From Prorocentrum cordatum (lineage: Eukaryota > Sar > Dinophyceae > Prorocentrales > Prorocentraceae): a stretch of 32,500 nt of DNA. The notes under the pieces are model-generated. The model ran no database searches. It had not been told where the DNA came from and worked only from the letters and a program-made list of their open reading frames with translations. Shown here piece by piece: positions 9,025 to 19,281 of the stretch. The stretch spans positions 1 through 32,500 of the forward strand of contig CAUYUJ010000670.1 in NCBI GenBank assembly GCA_963575745.1, in the 5' to 3' direction. Within the stretch, counting starts at the first letter, position 1. The number at the start of each line of letters is the position of its first letter. The translations under genes were made by a program, and so were the position numbers.

Positions 9025-9325
9025 TCGCTTCCCAGAGGCAGTCGGAGAGGCCAAGGGGGCCCAAAGACGGGACAAGAGGGCTCCAGAAAGCGCCCAATAG
9101 GGTCCAAGAGGCTTCCAAGACAGACTAAGAGCGCTCCAAGACGCCCACGATGGCCCCAATACGGCCCAAGAGGCCCAAAAGAAACCCCAAGAGCGCTCCA
9201 AGAGGACCCCCAAGAGGGCCCAAAGACGCACACATCAGTGCTGTTCCGTGTGTTTTTGTATGTGTTTCGCGTTCGCGTCCCAAGATCGCCCCACGAAGGC
9301 CCAAGAGGGCCCCAGGACCCCTCCC
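9025..9325 (-). repeat. WGPLG-type degenerate repeat, longest copy
   Basis: On the plus strand the sequence is built from GGCCCAAGAGG, GCGCTCCAAGA and CCCCCAAGAGGGCCC steps of about 10 and 20 bp. The minus strand translates in all phases into Leu/Gly/Trp/Ser strings (for example SWGFFWASWAVLGPSW). Similar protein-like repeats are common in some dinoflagellate assemblies as I recall. The repeat reads open in several frames, so openness is no evidence of a gene. Confidence 0.65.
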
Positions 9326-9503
9326 TGGACGCAGCCACACCCTGACCGGTCGCAGCGGCGACCGCGGGACCAGGCCAGGGCGACACAAGACCAGGAGACG
9401 AGGGACAGCAACATGGCACAGTGGCAACGCTAAGACGAAGCATGCGGGCCGGCTGGCATTGAATTTGTAAGTCCAAGCTGGAGCGCCAGTTAGGCAGACG
9501 GCG

Positions 9504-10007
9504 GTGGAGGCGACAGAGAAGACAGTTCAGCGAGGTGACGGAGCGGTGGGGCTCCCAGAGGTGTATGCAACCAACAGGGCCTACGTCGCCGATGCAGTCG
9601 GAAGAAGCACGTCAGTTGAAGATCCGAAGCAGAAGAGCACATATATTGCGACTAGGAAACGGTGCACCTCGACATGCGAGCTCAAGCAAGAGGAATGTGG
9701 GCTAAGGGAACATCAGGCCGAGAGAAGGAAGCCCGTCCTTGGCACGCCCATGCGGTTTGGGGCGCGAAGGATGCCCCCCACACAAATCACACAGGATGCC
9801 CCATGCCCAATCAGTGCTTGCACTGAATGGGTCCTAACAGAGATTGAACGATTTGGCGAAAGTGCCGGGCCGATTTCGGTGGGCGGCCTGGTTCCGGGGT
9901 TCCCGGTTCCGGGCTCCGGGGTTCCCGTCTGTTGGTTCCGGGAAGATTTCGGTGTTTGGCAGGGTTCTTGGGTTTTGGGGTTCCCAGGGTCTTGGCCGAT
10001 CTCTTGA
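9504..10007 (+). CDS. Unrecognised open frame, 167 codons, doubtful
   Basis: An open frame without recognised domain. Residues 1-125 have mixed composition with several Cys (RKRCTSTCELKQEECGL) and charged residues. The last third runs into a GGTTCC-rich simple repeat (about 9888-9990) and becomes Gly/Phe/Pro rich. No signal peptide, membrane span or neighbouring partner is seen. Nothing on the other strand or in adjacent frames gives a better candidate. It could be a chance frame, a decayed transposon frame or an exon of an unknown gene. Confidence 0.15.
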   Translation: MEATEKTVQRGDGAVGLPEVYATNRAYVADAVGRSTSVEDPKQKSTYIATRKRCTSTCELKQEECGLREHQAERRKPVLGTPMRFGARRMPPTQITQDAPCPISACTEWVLTEIERFGESAGPISVGGLVPGFPVPGSGVPVCWFREDFGVWQGSWVLGFPGSWPIS

Positions 10008-10250
10008 TCGATCGGTCTCACAGTCCATCTCATTACCCACCTCTCTATCGATCTCACGATCGATCTCACAATCGATCGCCTTTATCGATCTCCCAAGCTA
10101 TCTCACTATAGATCGCACGAGCGATCTTACGACAGATCTCACTATCGATCTCATCGAACCGACTTCATTGTTTTTCACGGCGTCCTTCCTATCGCCCTCG
10201 GATATCACCATCGATCTCAGAAGCGATTTCAATTTCCATATCACGATTGT
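9997..10250. repeat. GATC-dense degenerate tandem array
   Basis: Degenerate units of about 12-16 bp built on ATCGATCTCAC. Twelve GATC sites lie between 9998 and 10150, with another near 10213, far above the one or fewer expected. It sits next to a GGTTCC-rich stretch (9888-9990). Confidence 0.75.
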
Positions 10251-10805
10251 TCAAACCATCCACTGATAGTGTTTGTCTTGTTGTAATTGTACCACGACTA
10301 AGATGGCAACTGTTCTGATTGTTGATACCACTACCGTTTCTTACACACGCAGGGTGCGCAGCGCTTCTTCACCACATAGTTTGCCCCACTCTGTCTCACC
10401 ACATCATCTGCGTATCCAGTGCGCGTGAATTTACTGTTCGGGGTCCGCAAGTGGCTCTTATCTGCCCTGGCAAAGAGCATTGTTCGGGGAGTCTTGCAGT
10501 TGCTGTCGCCGCCACGCGACATGAGGTGCACCCAAACATTGCGCCACAATGTTAGGCCTATACAGCGCAACGTACCCATCAAGTCCTGCCCCCAAAACTT
10601 TACTACGACATGTGCACCCCATTGGCTGCACCCTGTTCTGGTGCAGCTCACAAGTTGCATCCGAGAGGTTCAACCACTAGAGCCAGCACCCAAGTTGCAC
10701 TGTTTAACTGCGGCCTGCAAGCTGCATCGCGCTTCGTATGGTACTTCCCTCAAGTCGCACTCCGCGGCGCCAGACAGGCTCCCTGCTCGGGGCCCGCACG
10801 CTGGA
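10251..10805. other. No gene recognised
   Basis: Mixed-composition sequence with a recurring CAAGTTGCAC / CAAGCTGCAT / CAAGTCGCAC word at 10650, 10691, 10718 and 10751. No coding motif is recognised. Confidence 0.4.
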
Positions 10806-11036
10806 TTGAGCGTATGTGGAGAGAGATCGAGGGAGGGAGGGAGGGAGTGATGGAGTGAACGGTAAGCATGTAGACAGAGAGTGGGAGAGATAGAGGAAAC
10901 AAAGAGAGACGCATACAAGGATAAGCAGAGAGAGAGAGAGAGATAGAAAGAGAGAGAGAGAGAGAGTACAAATGAGAGAAAGAGAGAGAGAGAGAAAGTG
11001 AGAGAGCGAGCGAGCGAGCGAGCGAGAGAGAGGGCC
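10806..11036. repeat. (GA)n with GAGC segment
   Basis: Purine-rich GAGA tract with GGGA units at the left end and a (GAGC)n block near 11005-11025. Confidence 0.85.
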
Positions 11037-11169
11037 AGGCTCGACCGAGGCGCCCTTCCTGTGGTGCGTTCGTACCAGAACTCTGAGGCGGCTCCAGCTG
11101 TTGCGACCAGAGGGGCGCTCCAGGAGGTTCCAAAAAGGTCAGAAAACGTCCAACCGTCTCGAATATCAA

Positions 11170-11535
11170 ACCTCCCTCCGGAGGGTGGTGGTTATGATGA
11201 CGGGTGATGATGATGTGATGATGAGGAGGTTCATGAGAATGAGGAGGAGGGGGATGGAGGGCCAGATAGATGGCGGAGCAGGACGACCAGGGAGTGGGGA
11301 AAGAGAGGGGGGGAATGATACTGTTGTTGGTGATGCGGAGGGAAATGAGGAGGAGGAATAGGGGGAGGAGGAGGAATAGGGGGAGGAGGGAGGAATAGGG
11401 GGAATGGCGTAGGAAGGAATAGGGGGAGGAAGGAGGAAGCGGGGAAGTAGGAGGAATAGGGGGAGGAAGGAGGAATAGGATAAGCTTAATGAAATGAAGA
11501 GGAGGAATAGGGGGAGGAGGAGGACAAGGGAAAGA
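11170..11535. repeat. GATGATG then GGAGGAATAGGG repeats
   Basis: TGATGATG-type repeats at 11192-11226 pass into a minisatellite of GGAGGAATAGGGGGA-like units to about 11535. It is asymmetrical purine on the plus strand. Confidence 0.85.
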
Positions 11536-11703
11536 GGGTGGGGTCCCCCCACACCCTGGCCTGCGGGGAGAGTTGTGCCAGGCGTCGCCCCCAATGCACC
11601 CCCCGCGCCTCTGCCTGCCACTTCCCTCCGTGGCGGCAGGGCCGGCGCTGCCGACGCCGGTCGAAGAGGCGGGCCCGCTTGCCCCCAGGACGATTTTGCG
11701 ATT

Positions 11704-12005
11704 CCCTCTCCTCTCCTCTCTACTCCTCTTCTCTCCTTCCTCTCCTCTCCTCTCCTTCTCTCTCTCTCTCTCCTTCTTTCTCTCCTCTCCTCTCCTCTCC
11801 TTCTCCTCTCCTCTCCTCTCCTTCTCCTCTCCTCTCCTCTTTCTCCTCTCCTTCTTTCTCCTCTCCTTCTCCTCTCTCCTCCTTCTCCTCTCCTCTCTCT
11901 CCTCTCCTTCTTTCTCTCCTCTCCTCCTCTCCTCTCCTCTCCTCTCTCCGCTCCTTCCCTCTCCTCTCCTCTCCTTCTCTCTCTCCTTCTTCTCTCCTTC
12001 CTACA
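11704..12005. repeat. (CCTCT)n polypyrimidine tract
   Basis: About 300 bp of CCTCT/CTCTCCTT repeats on the plus strand. Frames across it encode only Ser/Leu or, in antisense, Glu/Arg/Gly. It separates unrecognised DNA from the retroelement trace starting near 12300. Confidence 0.95.
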
Positions 12006-12319
12006 CCTCTAACCGAGCCTCTAGCCTGTCGGATTTGCCGAGGTTGTGTGTTTGCCGAGTCCCTGGTCATGAATTCTGACGTGTATGGAGTTTGTACGTG
12101 GTATAACATGCTAGGTAACGACTCGGCTCGGATGCGAGTATATTATGTAAAGAGATATCGCAGATTTCTCTGGCAGCCCCTATTCGAAAATCGATGCCCT
12201 ACTTACACGGATGTGTTGGCGTTTGTTTTGCGGCGAACGGTGCAGGTAGTGTTCATTGTCGCCAGGTTTCGTTTTTTCGCGCAAGTGCTAACTGCGGCCC
12301 CGAAGCCGTTGCTCGCAGT

Positions 12320-13069
12320 ACTTTACACGGAAAGGCCTCCCAGAAGGCTGAACATATCCCTTGGCTAAACCAGATCTTTGACGACTTGAAAGGGGTACGT
12401 GATTCCCACCCGGCTTTCCGAGACCTCCCGATCTCGTCTTCTGACCCTACGGCTTGGATTTCTTGTATTCGCTCGTCAGTTCCAGTATGGCAGAGGGTTC
12501 TAAATGAAGCACAGAAGGCGCAGGTTGAAAAGACGAGGCGTAATCTGGAGGGGTGGCAACGTCGGCTTCTGAACCTCCTACACTCTGAGGGCCTTCCTCT
12601 CCCCGCGCTTGCTCAGCCAGTACGATTGATTTGTCGGATGTGCGATTCGTCCGCCGCGCGGTTCAAAGCGCTGACGTCCTACAGGCGCCGCATTCATGCT
12701 GTTGTCACAGGTATTGCTCGGCGATGCGTCTCAGGCCATCGGTGTCGGTGCTGCATGCGCGTGCGTCCCACTCGCTCCCTGCCGCTCCGCCATGGAACCA
12801 CAGGGCGCCCGACCTGTTTTGTCTTCTACCTCATCCACGTGCCACAGAACAGCTTGGACATTCAAAAGCAGGATACCGAGCTCGAGAAGCTTGATAATGA
12901 GGAGACACGTGGTCGGGGCATTCTGACTTACCGTCCACAATTGCAGCCGTGCCTCTGCATCCTGCGGTGGAACTCGCGCGTGCCATGTAGTCGCCTGAGC
13001 AGGCTACTGAATCTACCAACATGTGTTCACACACATCACGGGGCCGGATCTCTTTTTTTACAGGGATGA
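12320..13069 (+). pseudogene. Retroelement ORF with C2H2-type zinc-finger remnants
   Basis: An open frame of about 250 readable codons. The first part is helical and charged (WQRVLNEAQKAQVEKTRRNL and nearby). From about 12617 it reads LICRMCDSSAARFKALTSYR then RRIH, a C2H2-like finger with the first His replaced by Tyr. A second Cys-x2-Cys block (HRCRCCMRV...TRSLPLRH) follows from about 12740. Paired fingers like these sit downstream of the RT in some dinoflagellate LINEs. The readable trace continues into the methyltransferase-like remnant downstream after frame changes, so both probably belong to one element whose RT part is lost upstream of the polypyrimidine tract. Codons before about 12300 look unrelated. 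It is non-functional as it stands. Confidence 0.5.
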
Positions 13070-13089
13070 AGAAAGTCTTGCGCTGGCTT

Positions 13090-13990
13090 CGGTCAGCGCC
13101 ATCTTTCTGAATATTCCTTTCGACCCTGATGCATATTCAGGCCAGCTTGCCAACAGTGTACCTCGTAGCCTCACTATATTGTTTTATGTTAGCCGATAAC
13201 CTCTGCTGCGGCCAACGCAGAATAGGCGACCTCCACGAGCAAGCAGAAATTCAACTCGAGCTCCTTCTGCCAGCTATTGAACTACGTGCCCTGTCGATTG
13301 ATATCTTGTTAGATGCAGAATTCTGTGATTTGTGCAAATCAGACACTATTGCATTTTGGTCCGCTCGCATTGTAGGTGGCAGATTTGCAGCAGTTGGAGG
13401 GGCCCCCCCGTGTGAAACGTTTTCGGCAGCTCGTTAGAAAGACGAGTGCCCCTCTTTATTTAGATCCTAGGGGGTAGCGGCAGTCACGGCTCATCAGTGT
13501 TTACAGTTGCAGGTATCGAATTTCTTATAGAGGATAATGTTATAGTTGTTTGTGTTGACGGCTGTAGTAGACGGCTTTTGGTGGTGTGAGTTTCCGGCCC
13601 CCACGTCGTGAGAGCCAGGGGCCGTTCTTACTTGGAATGTCAAGCCCACAAAGCACTCATTGTAGCACCCTGTTGCCAATGAACCGAGTTCGATCAATGC
13701 GAAGTCGGGCAGGTAGGTCGAGCTCCCACGTCGATTCTCTCTGTTCGCCTGGATTTCCTCCCTGGCCTCTAGCGGGACACCTCGGCGGGCTGTAAGTACA
13801 GCCGTGCCCCCCAAGGCCATGCCAGACTGCTTGGCAAAGACGCAGCCACTATCACACGGCAGAAGAAAGTGTATCCTCCCTAGCTGTGCCGTGCGCTGGG
13901 CAAGGCCATGGTAGATGTTTTGCTCCCATCCCTGGTCCCGCAGGGTATCGATGATGATGGGGCCGCCCTAGCCCAGCTAGACAAGTTCTT
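13090..13990 (+). pseudogene. Cytosine-methyltransferase-like domain of a retroelement, decayed
   Basis: The frame at 13129-13437 reads CCGQRRIGDL (motif I position), ALSIDI (motif II position), a DLCKSDTIAFW block and GRFAAVGGAPPCETFSAAR. PPC at 13405-13413 within PPCxxFS is the hallmark motif IV of C5-cytosine methyltransferases, whose Cys attacks the cytosine ring. After a stop at 13438 the same frame continues readably but with stops (QLQVSNFL, GFWWCEFPAP). A shift near 13790 then leads to KVYPP-stop-LCRALGKAM, similar to motif X (VPPxxAxAxG). The FSGxG form of motif I and a clear ENV motif are missing. Methyltransferase domains inside dinoflagellate retrotransposons have been reported. 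The assignment is good for motif IV and tentative for the rest. Confidence 0.5.
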
Positions 13991-14113
13991 CCAGAAAAGT
14001 GCAACGATCAGCTTACGTCCCAAACTTTGGTCCCGACTTCGCAGTGGCGCGGTCTCGTCAAAGCCACTCTGCATTCTCGCGCATCAAAGCGGAATTGAAC
14101 CATGACGTGACGC

Positions 14114-15010
14114 GTGACGTTGACACCCAAGTTCCAAGTTCCAAGTTTCTCTCCCTCTCTTCCTCTTTCTCCTCCTCCTCCTCCGTCATGTTGGGTCAAG
14201 TTGCAGGGCCATCCGCGATTTGAGTGGGCAGCTCCCTTGTGGAGCCATATCGAGTGCCAAGCTCGAGCGGACATCTCCCGTTTCTCCCGCTTCCATCTCT
14301 CGCCCACGGCGGTTGATGGTGCTGTGGAGCAGGGCATGCGTGACATCCTTGTCTCGCTAACGTCGGTGGCAACTCGCCTGGCAGCGGTGGAGAAGCCCAT
14401 GGGGCCCATGGAAACGCTTCGCATGAGGTTCGAGAGCCATGACGCCACGCTCGTCTCCCTCAACAGCAGGCTGGTCTCGCTCGAATCGAACGCGCAGCTT
14501 ACCGCTGGCGGCGCCGCTGTCGCAGCGTTGCACGCGCAGATGGAGCCCCGCATGGCGGCATTCGAATCAAGGACCTCGAGCCGCGCCTCAGGCTCGGAAG
14601 CATCTTCACCGCCTACTGCGCGCCGCAGGTTCTCGCTGCCCGTCAAGCCACGCCAGCCCCGCACCTGGCGATGATCACAATCCCTTGAAAGTGTGGGTTG
14701 GCGGGTTCGCCCGACCCATGCTCAAAACGTCGCCCGAAGCTCGCGGAAAAAGAGCTCGTCGCCAACACCCCCTCGCACATTCGGCAGGGCGGCATCAGCA
14801 TCAAGGGCCGCAGCCTCGCCAAGTCCTACTCCAGCAGCGCGGGCGCCGCCTCGTTCCTCGACCACGCCAGAGCGCGCGCCGCCCATCGGAATGACAGCCG
14901 CTCCAACGCGCAAATCCAGCTTTCCTGCCGCCGAAACGCTCCAGCCAGCGCACGCCAGAAGAACAAGGTGCTCGGACATATAGGGCAGCAGATCAACGCC
15001 CATCATCTTC
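14114..15010 (+). pseudogene. ORF1 of LINE B: coiled coil plus RRM-like segment
   Basis: Residues 60-150 of the frame starting at 14114 contain heptad-like Leu/Val spacing (LVSLTSVATRLAAVEKPMGP, then ATLVSLNSRLVSLESNAQL), a likely coiled coil. A shift leads to KVWVGGFARPM (from 14688), then another to GGISIKGRSLAKSYSSS and AASFLDHARARAAHRND. These resemble the RNP-like strands of the RNA-binding ORF1 proteins of dinoflagellate LINEs. ORF1 proteins coat the element RNA. The next block (RQKNKVLGHIGQQINAHH) and the HRLGVDGVRGVLFGP segment look like continuing ORF1. Frameshifts near 14700 break it. The start is taken at the first Met before the coiled coil and is uncertain. Confidence 0.55.
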
Positions 15011-15453
15011 GCCAGACCAGCAGGTGGACAGACAGCGCGCACAGGCTCGGGGTTGACGGGGTCCGAGGCGTCTTGTTCGGCCCAGTCCCCGACGTCATCT
15101 CCGAGCTGTTCAACGTCGTCGAGCAGGGCGCGGGCGGCAGCGGCATCACCGCCAACCAAGAGGGCATCCCCCATTTTGGCATCAGAGCAGGCTTCTTCCA
15201 TGATTCCGGCGGCCAGACCGCGCTGGGAGATTGCCGCGCCGTCATCGGCAGCACCCGCCTGGGAGAAGTTCACCGTGGGGACTGGGTGCGTTCGCCGTGT
15301 GGTTTGATGGAGCATGCGGGCTTCGTTTCTTGGAACGCGCGGTCGCTGCTGTTCGGCGGCCTTACCTCCGCCTCGGAGATCTAAGAGCAAAGTCGCTCGC
15401 CGAGTATCCCATCTCCAGACGTTCGGGGCGGCGCGCGTTCAAGACGCGGGGCT

Positions 15454-15575
<122 letters not shown>

Positions 15576-15819
15576 TCCAGAGGCTCCCGCTCGAAGTATA
15601 CGACTCTTGGGATATTGGGTCATCCTGTCATGATGGGTCTGCGGGCGGTGTCTGTATTTTTCTGCGCCCAGGCCGTCGGCGGCGTTTTCAGCACTGTCGG
15701 TGCGCCGAGATCAGCGCCCGGGCGAAATCAAGCCGTCGCCGTAGGCGGTAGGCGCGGCTCGCCGCAGATAGCGAATGTCCGCGTTGATCATTGTCTCCTT
15801 CTTGCTGAACAGAACCGAC

Positions 15820-15868
<49 letters not shown>

Positions 15869-15882
15869 TCTCTCTCTCTCTT
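15820..15882. repeat. (TC)n microsatellite inside LINE B
   Basis: About 30 TC dinucleotides with one CCCTC break. It splits the endonuclease trace. Confidence 0.95.
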
Positions 15883-16279
15883 TCGTCGCGCTCTTACGCC
15901 GCCGGCTGCGGCTGCCAGTTTCGCGATTGGCGATTTCAATTTACCATGCAGATGGCAGCGCGCGCTGCACGGCCCATGATGTCTCGCCTTTCTTAGCGCA
16001 GCTCTTTGGCGACTTCTGCGAGGTCGAGCAGCCGCCTTCCACAGGCAGGGTTGCGCGGGAAGAACGTGGATCTCCTGGGGCCCACGCTGTCGCCAGCTAC
16101 AGTCGCATTGATCGTGCGCGCATCAACATGTTCAGCTCGGTTTCACTGAAGCTCCACCTGACAGCCCTCGCCCTTGAACCCGCGGTCGACGTCGGTCGTC
16201 GCTTCTGATCGTGCCCCCGCGTGCCTTCCATGTTCTCCCGGGGCCAGTGTGGGCTTTGAGTTCCAGCGCGAGCTGCTCA

Positions 16280-17742
16280 TGATATGTTAAAATTTAGCGC
16301 CACCCAGGCTAACCAGTCTCTAACTGAGAAGATTGCGCGGTGTTTCACGGCGCTCCGCGGTGCGTCGCGTGGGCAGGTGTGGTTGGTGCGCAAGGCCATC
16401 CGTGCGTGCCCTTTCTTGACAATGTTTTTAGATGCCGAGTTTGCGACGTGGATAGATGCGCGCAGATCCCCCCCCCCCCCCCCTGCCTCAACGAGATGAA
16501 ACGCGAGAATATCCAGCAGCAGCTAAGCGAGCTTGAGCAGCAGCCCATCTCGGACGCCAAGAGAACAAGCGCAAACATCACACAGTACAGACATCAATCC
16601 GCACGGGGCAGGAAGTGTCGCAAGCTTTCGCTTTCGGGCGCATCGGATCCGACTGGCCAGACCATCACCGATCCAGAGTTAGTCGCCGAGCAGCTGGCCG
16701 CGCGCCGGGGTGCACTTCGCAGTTTTGTTTTCTCACAGAGTTCCGAGCCTGATCGTCGACCTGTTTTATGCATGAATGCAGCCCTGCTCTCCTCGCATTT
16801 TATGGAAGTGGGAGCTTCCCGAGCTTCGCGAGTTGATCCCCAGGGGTCCGGACTCGTCACCTGGGCCTGATGGCGTTCCTTGCAGCTGTTATTCTCGCGG
16901 GGCGCCAGCAGTCGCCGATGCGGCTTATAGCTTGTATGGCGCCCTCATCGACGAGGGCATTTCCCTCGTCGGTTTCGACCATGGCATGGCAGCTTCCCTC
17001 GCCAAGAGCAGCGATCCGCATGGCATCCCTCTCTGGATCCTGTGGAAGCCCGAAGCTACATGGCCTATTACTCTTAACCGCTCCGGCAGCAAACTTATTT
17101 CCCTCGCCCCTAACCGCCCCCTGGCTCGGATCGCAGCCCAGAGGGCGATAGGAAATCAATGCGGCGTCACCGCGGGTAGGAACATGGTACATGAACGAGA
17201 ATAGCATGCACCTTGAGCGCCGAGTTGTCTCCAGGTGCAATGTATTAGGATGTTAAGGCTGCCTTGCCCAGCCTCTATCATTGCATGACCTTCTGGGCCC
17301 TTGCCGACATGGAGGTGCCGTGACGTATCCTCGCCGCCGCGCGCGATATGATGGCGTCGAGGTTTCCATCATCTTCTGTGGGCTCCGTCCTGCCTCTTAC
17401 ATCGCTTCCAGGGGGATCAAGCAGGGTTGCCCTCTTTCCGGCATTATGGTTTGCGTTGTAATGGACCCGGTTATGAGGTATATGCTAACGCGTATCCCAA
17501 GTCAGTTGAGCAACCTCGGGCCGTCGCCGACGACGTCGGCTTCGCGTCGCGCAACATCTTTGAGATATTCAAGGCCCTCCTGCCTGCATGGCGGGTCGCT
17601 GGGCGAGCAGCGAGGCCGCTCAGCTTCTCCAGCTCCCAGGAGTGCAGAGCTATCGCCCGAACCTATGGAGTCCGCAACGAGTCTCCTGTCCATCAATTTT
17701 CTTGTCAATATCTCGGAAAGAGCGTGTTCTACCGCTGCTGGC
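16280..17742 (+). pseudogene. Reverse transcriptase of LINE B, catalytic Asp residues kept
   Basis: Readable pieces in order: SSPGPDGVPCSCYSRGAP from 16854; ITLNRSGSKLIS from 17067; NQCGVTAGRNMV from 17154; motif A as DVKAALPSL with its Asp codon at 17249-17251; GIKQGCPLSG (motif B) at about 17416-17445; AVADDVGFASRNIF (motif C) with the two Asp codons at 17529-17534; and QYLG near 17706. Tyr/Phe before ADD has become Val. The pieces lie in at least three frames with stops between, so the gene is dead although its active-site residues survive. In the family it copies the element RNA at the nicked target. A poly-C run at 16470-16483 adds another frame change. Confidence 0.75.
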
Positions 17743-17965
17743 GGAAAACCGGGGAGGGGTCACTACCGGTTCGAACCCCCCCCTCCCCCCCCCTCCGGAA
17801 AACCGGGAGGGGTCACTACGGGTTTGAACCCCTCCCTCCCCCCCCCCAGTTCATCATGAAAAAAGGGGGGCCACTGCCGGTTCGAGCCCCCCCCCGCTCG
17901 AAAACCGGGGGGGGGGGTCACTACCAGTTCGACCCCCCCCCCCCTTCCCCCCTTCCCCCCCCCTT
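17743..17965. repeat. G/C-run tandem array with GGTTCGAACC palindromes
   Basis: Four units of about 50-60 bp: GAAAACCGGG(G)AGGGGTCACTACCGG, then GTTCGAACC, then poly-C. The centre GGTTCGAACC at about 17768 is a perfect palindrome and matches the tRNA B-box consensus. Later units read GGTTTGAACC, GGTTCGAGCC and GTTCGACC. G-runs before and C-runs after each centre can pair as hairpins. Confidence 0.8.
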
Positions 17966-18465
17966 CCTCAAGAACCAAGGGGGGGCGCGGACAGTGGCGG
18001 GGACGGTGGTGGTGGGGGCAGTGGCGAGGGACAGTGGTGGGGACAGTGGGACAGTGGTGGGGACTGCAGTGGTGGGGACAGTGGTGAGGACAATGGTGGG
18101 AACAGTGGGGACAGTGGACAGTGGTGGGGACGGCGGTGGTGGGGACAGTGGTGCGGGGACGGGGAGGTGGAAACAGTGGGACAGTGGAGGGTACAGTGGT
18201 GGTGGGGGCAGTGGTGAAGGCGGTGGCGAGGATGGTGGTGGGACAATGGGATAGAGGTACAGTGGGGACAATGGTGGGGACAGGGGACAGTGGTGGGAAC
18301 AGTGGGACAGCTTCAGTGGGACAGCGGAGGAGTCAGTGGGACACTGGGGACAGTGGGGATAGTCGGGCAGTGGTTGGGGCCGTGGAGAAAGTGGGGAGAG
18401 TGGAACCGTGGTGGGAACAGTGGTGGGGACAGTGGGGACAGGGCGACAGTGGCGCCCAGCAGTAG
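17966..18465. repeat. GGACAGTGGTGG minisatellite
   Basis: About 40 degenerate units of 10-14 bp (GGTGGGGACAGTG) fill 500 bp inside LINE B, between the RT and its C-terminal zinc motif. Open frames on both strands (GTVVGTVV; PTTVPTTVP) are translations of the repeat. Confidence 0.9.
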
Positions 18466-18507
18466 TCTTTCCCAAGGGATTGTCGGCAACCTCATGGAAT
18501 AGAGCTC

Positions 18508-19060
18508 CCCCGCGCAGGCGAAGGCCATCATTCCCGCCAGTCGCGCCTCCGTGCCCCTTGCAGCTGCGATGTCTCCCGCGTTCTTCGCCGCCAAAAAGTT
18601 GCTTGAGACATCCCAGTATCATGGCGAATTTTTCTGCATGGAGAAGCAAGAGCGTCTGGACCAACTCCGCGATGTTTCACATGATTGAGAACAATAATAT
18701 GACCACTGCCACCCCGACGGTGCCAGCATTCGGCGCGCCGAGATTCCAGGCTTCTACTGAATCCGCCCTCCGTGAGCTCGCCCCGCTTCCGCTGCGCAGC
18801 ACTCCTAGCCCGTCGCCTCGCGAAATTTGGCACCGCTCCGACCCCCCGCCAACTCGACCTGATGTATATGCTTGATCGGATCGGGGAGCATACTGCTTCT
18901 TGCATGTCTTCCTGTTATCCCAGGACCTCGCGTAGTGCGCGGGTGCACGACAGGTCCATTCAGGGGTCCCGCAGAAGTGTGCCGCTTCTGCGGAGTGGAG
19001 TTGGGTGACAGCATGTTACATATCCTGGTATGTTCCTGCTCTTCGCCTCTCTTTGCTGAC
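18508..19060 (+). pseudogene. C-terminal region and CCHC zinc motif of LINE B
   Basis: After the minisatellite, readable text resumes (KAIIPASRASVPLAAAMSPA, then FFAAKKLLETSQYHGEFF). The frame starting at 18872 contains RGCTTGPFRGPAEVCRFCG and VELGDSMLHILVC. Cys codons at 18980-18982 and 18989-18991, His at 19019-19021 and Cys at 19031-19033 form a C-x2-C-x9-H-x3-C zinc-binding motif, typical of the tail of plant- and dinoflagellate-type LINE reverse transcriptases. All four ligands survive. A stop and shift before it separate it from the RT. Confidence 0.65.
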
Positions 19061-19281
19061 CTTGGGTTCACCTCTCATCGTGATTTGAAGCGCTGGCCAC
19101 ACGTCGCCCCGCAGAGAGCGGGCTTGACTGCGACGCCCGAGCACGGCTTGTGCGACTCCGCAGGCGTGCCCCCGCCATGCCGTTAGAGGCGATTGGGAGT
19201 TGACTGTCGTCCGCCGTCGTCGGTCGTCCCCTCGGGCTGTGTACTCCTCCGCCTCCTCCGCGTTCTCGTCCTCCTCCACTT

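Noticed and set aside
15171-15181. CCCATTTTGGC resembling the spliced leader
   Set aside because: It encodes part of LINE B ORF1 (PHFG), lacks the CTCAAG end and has no splice context.
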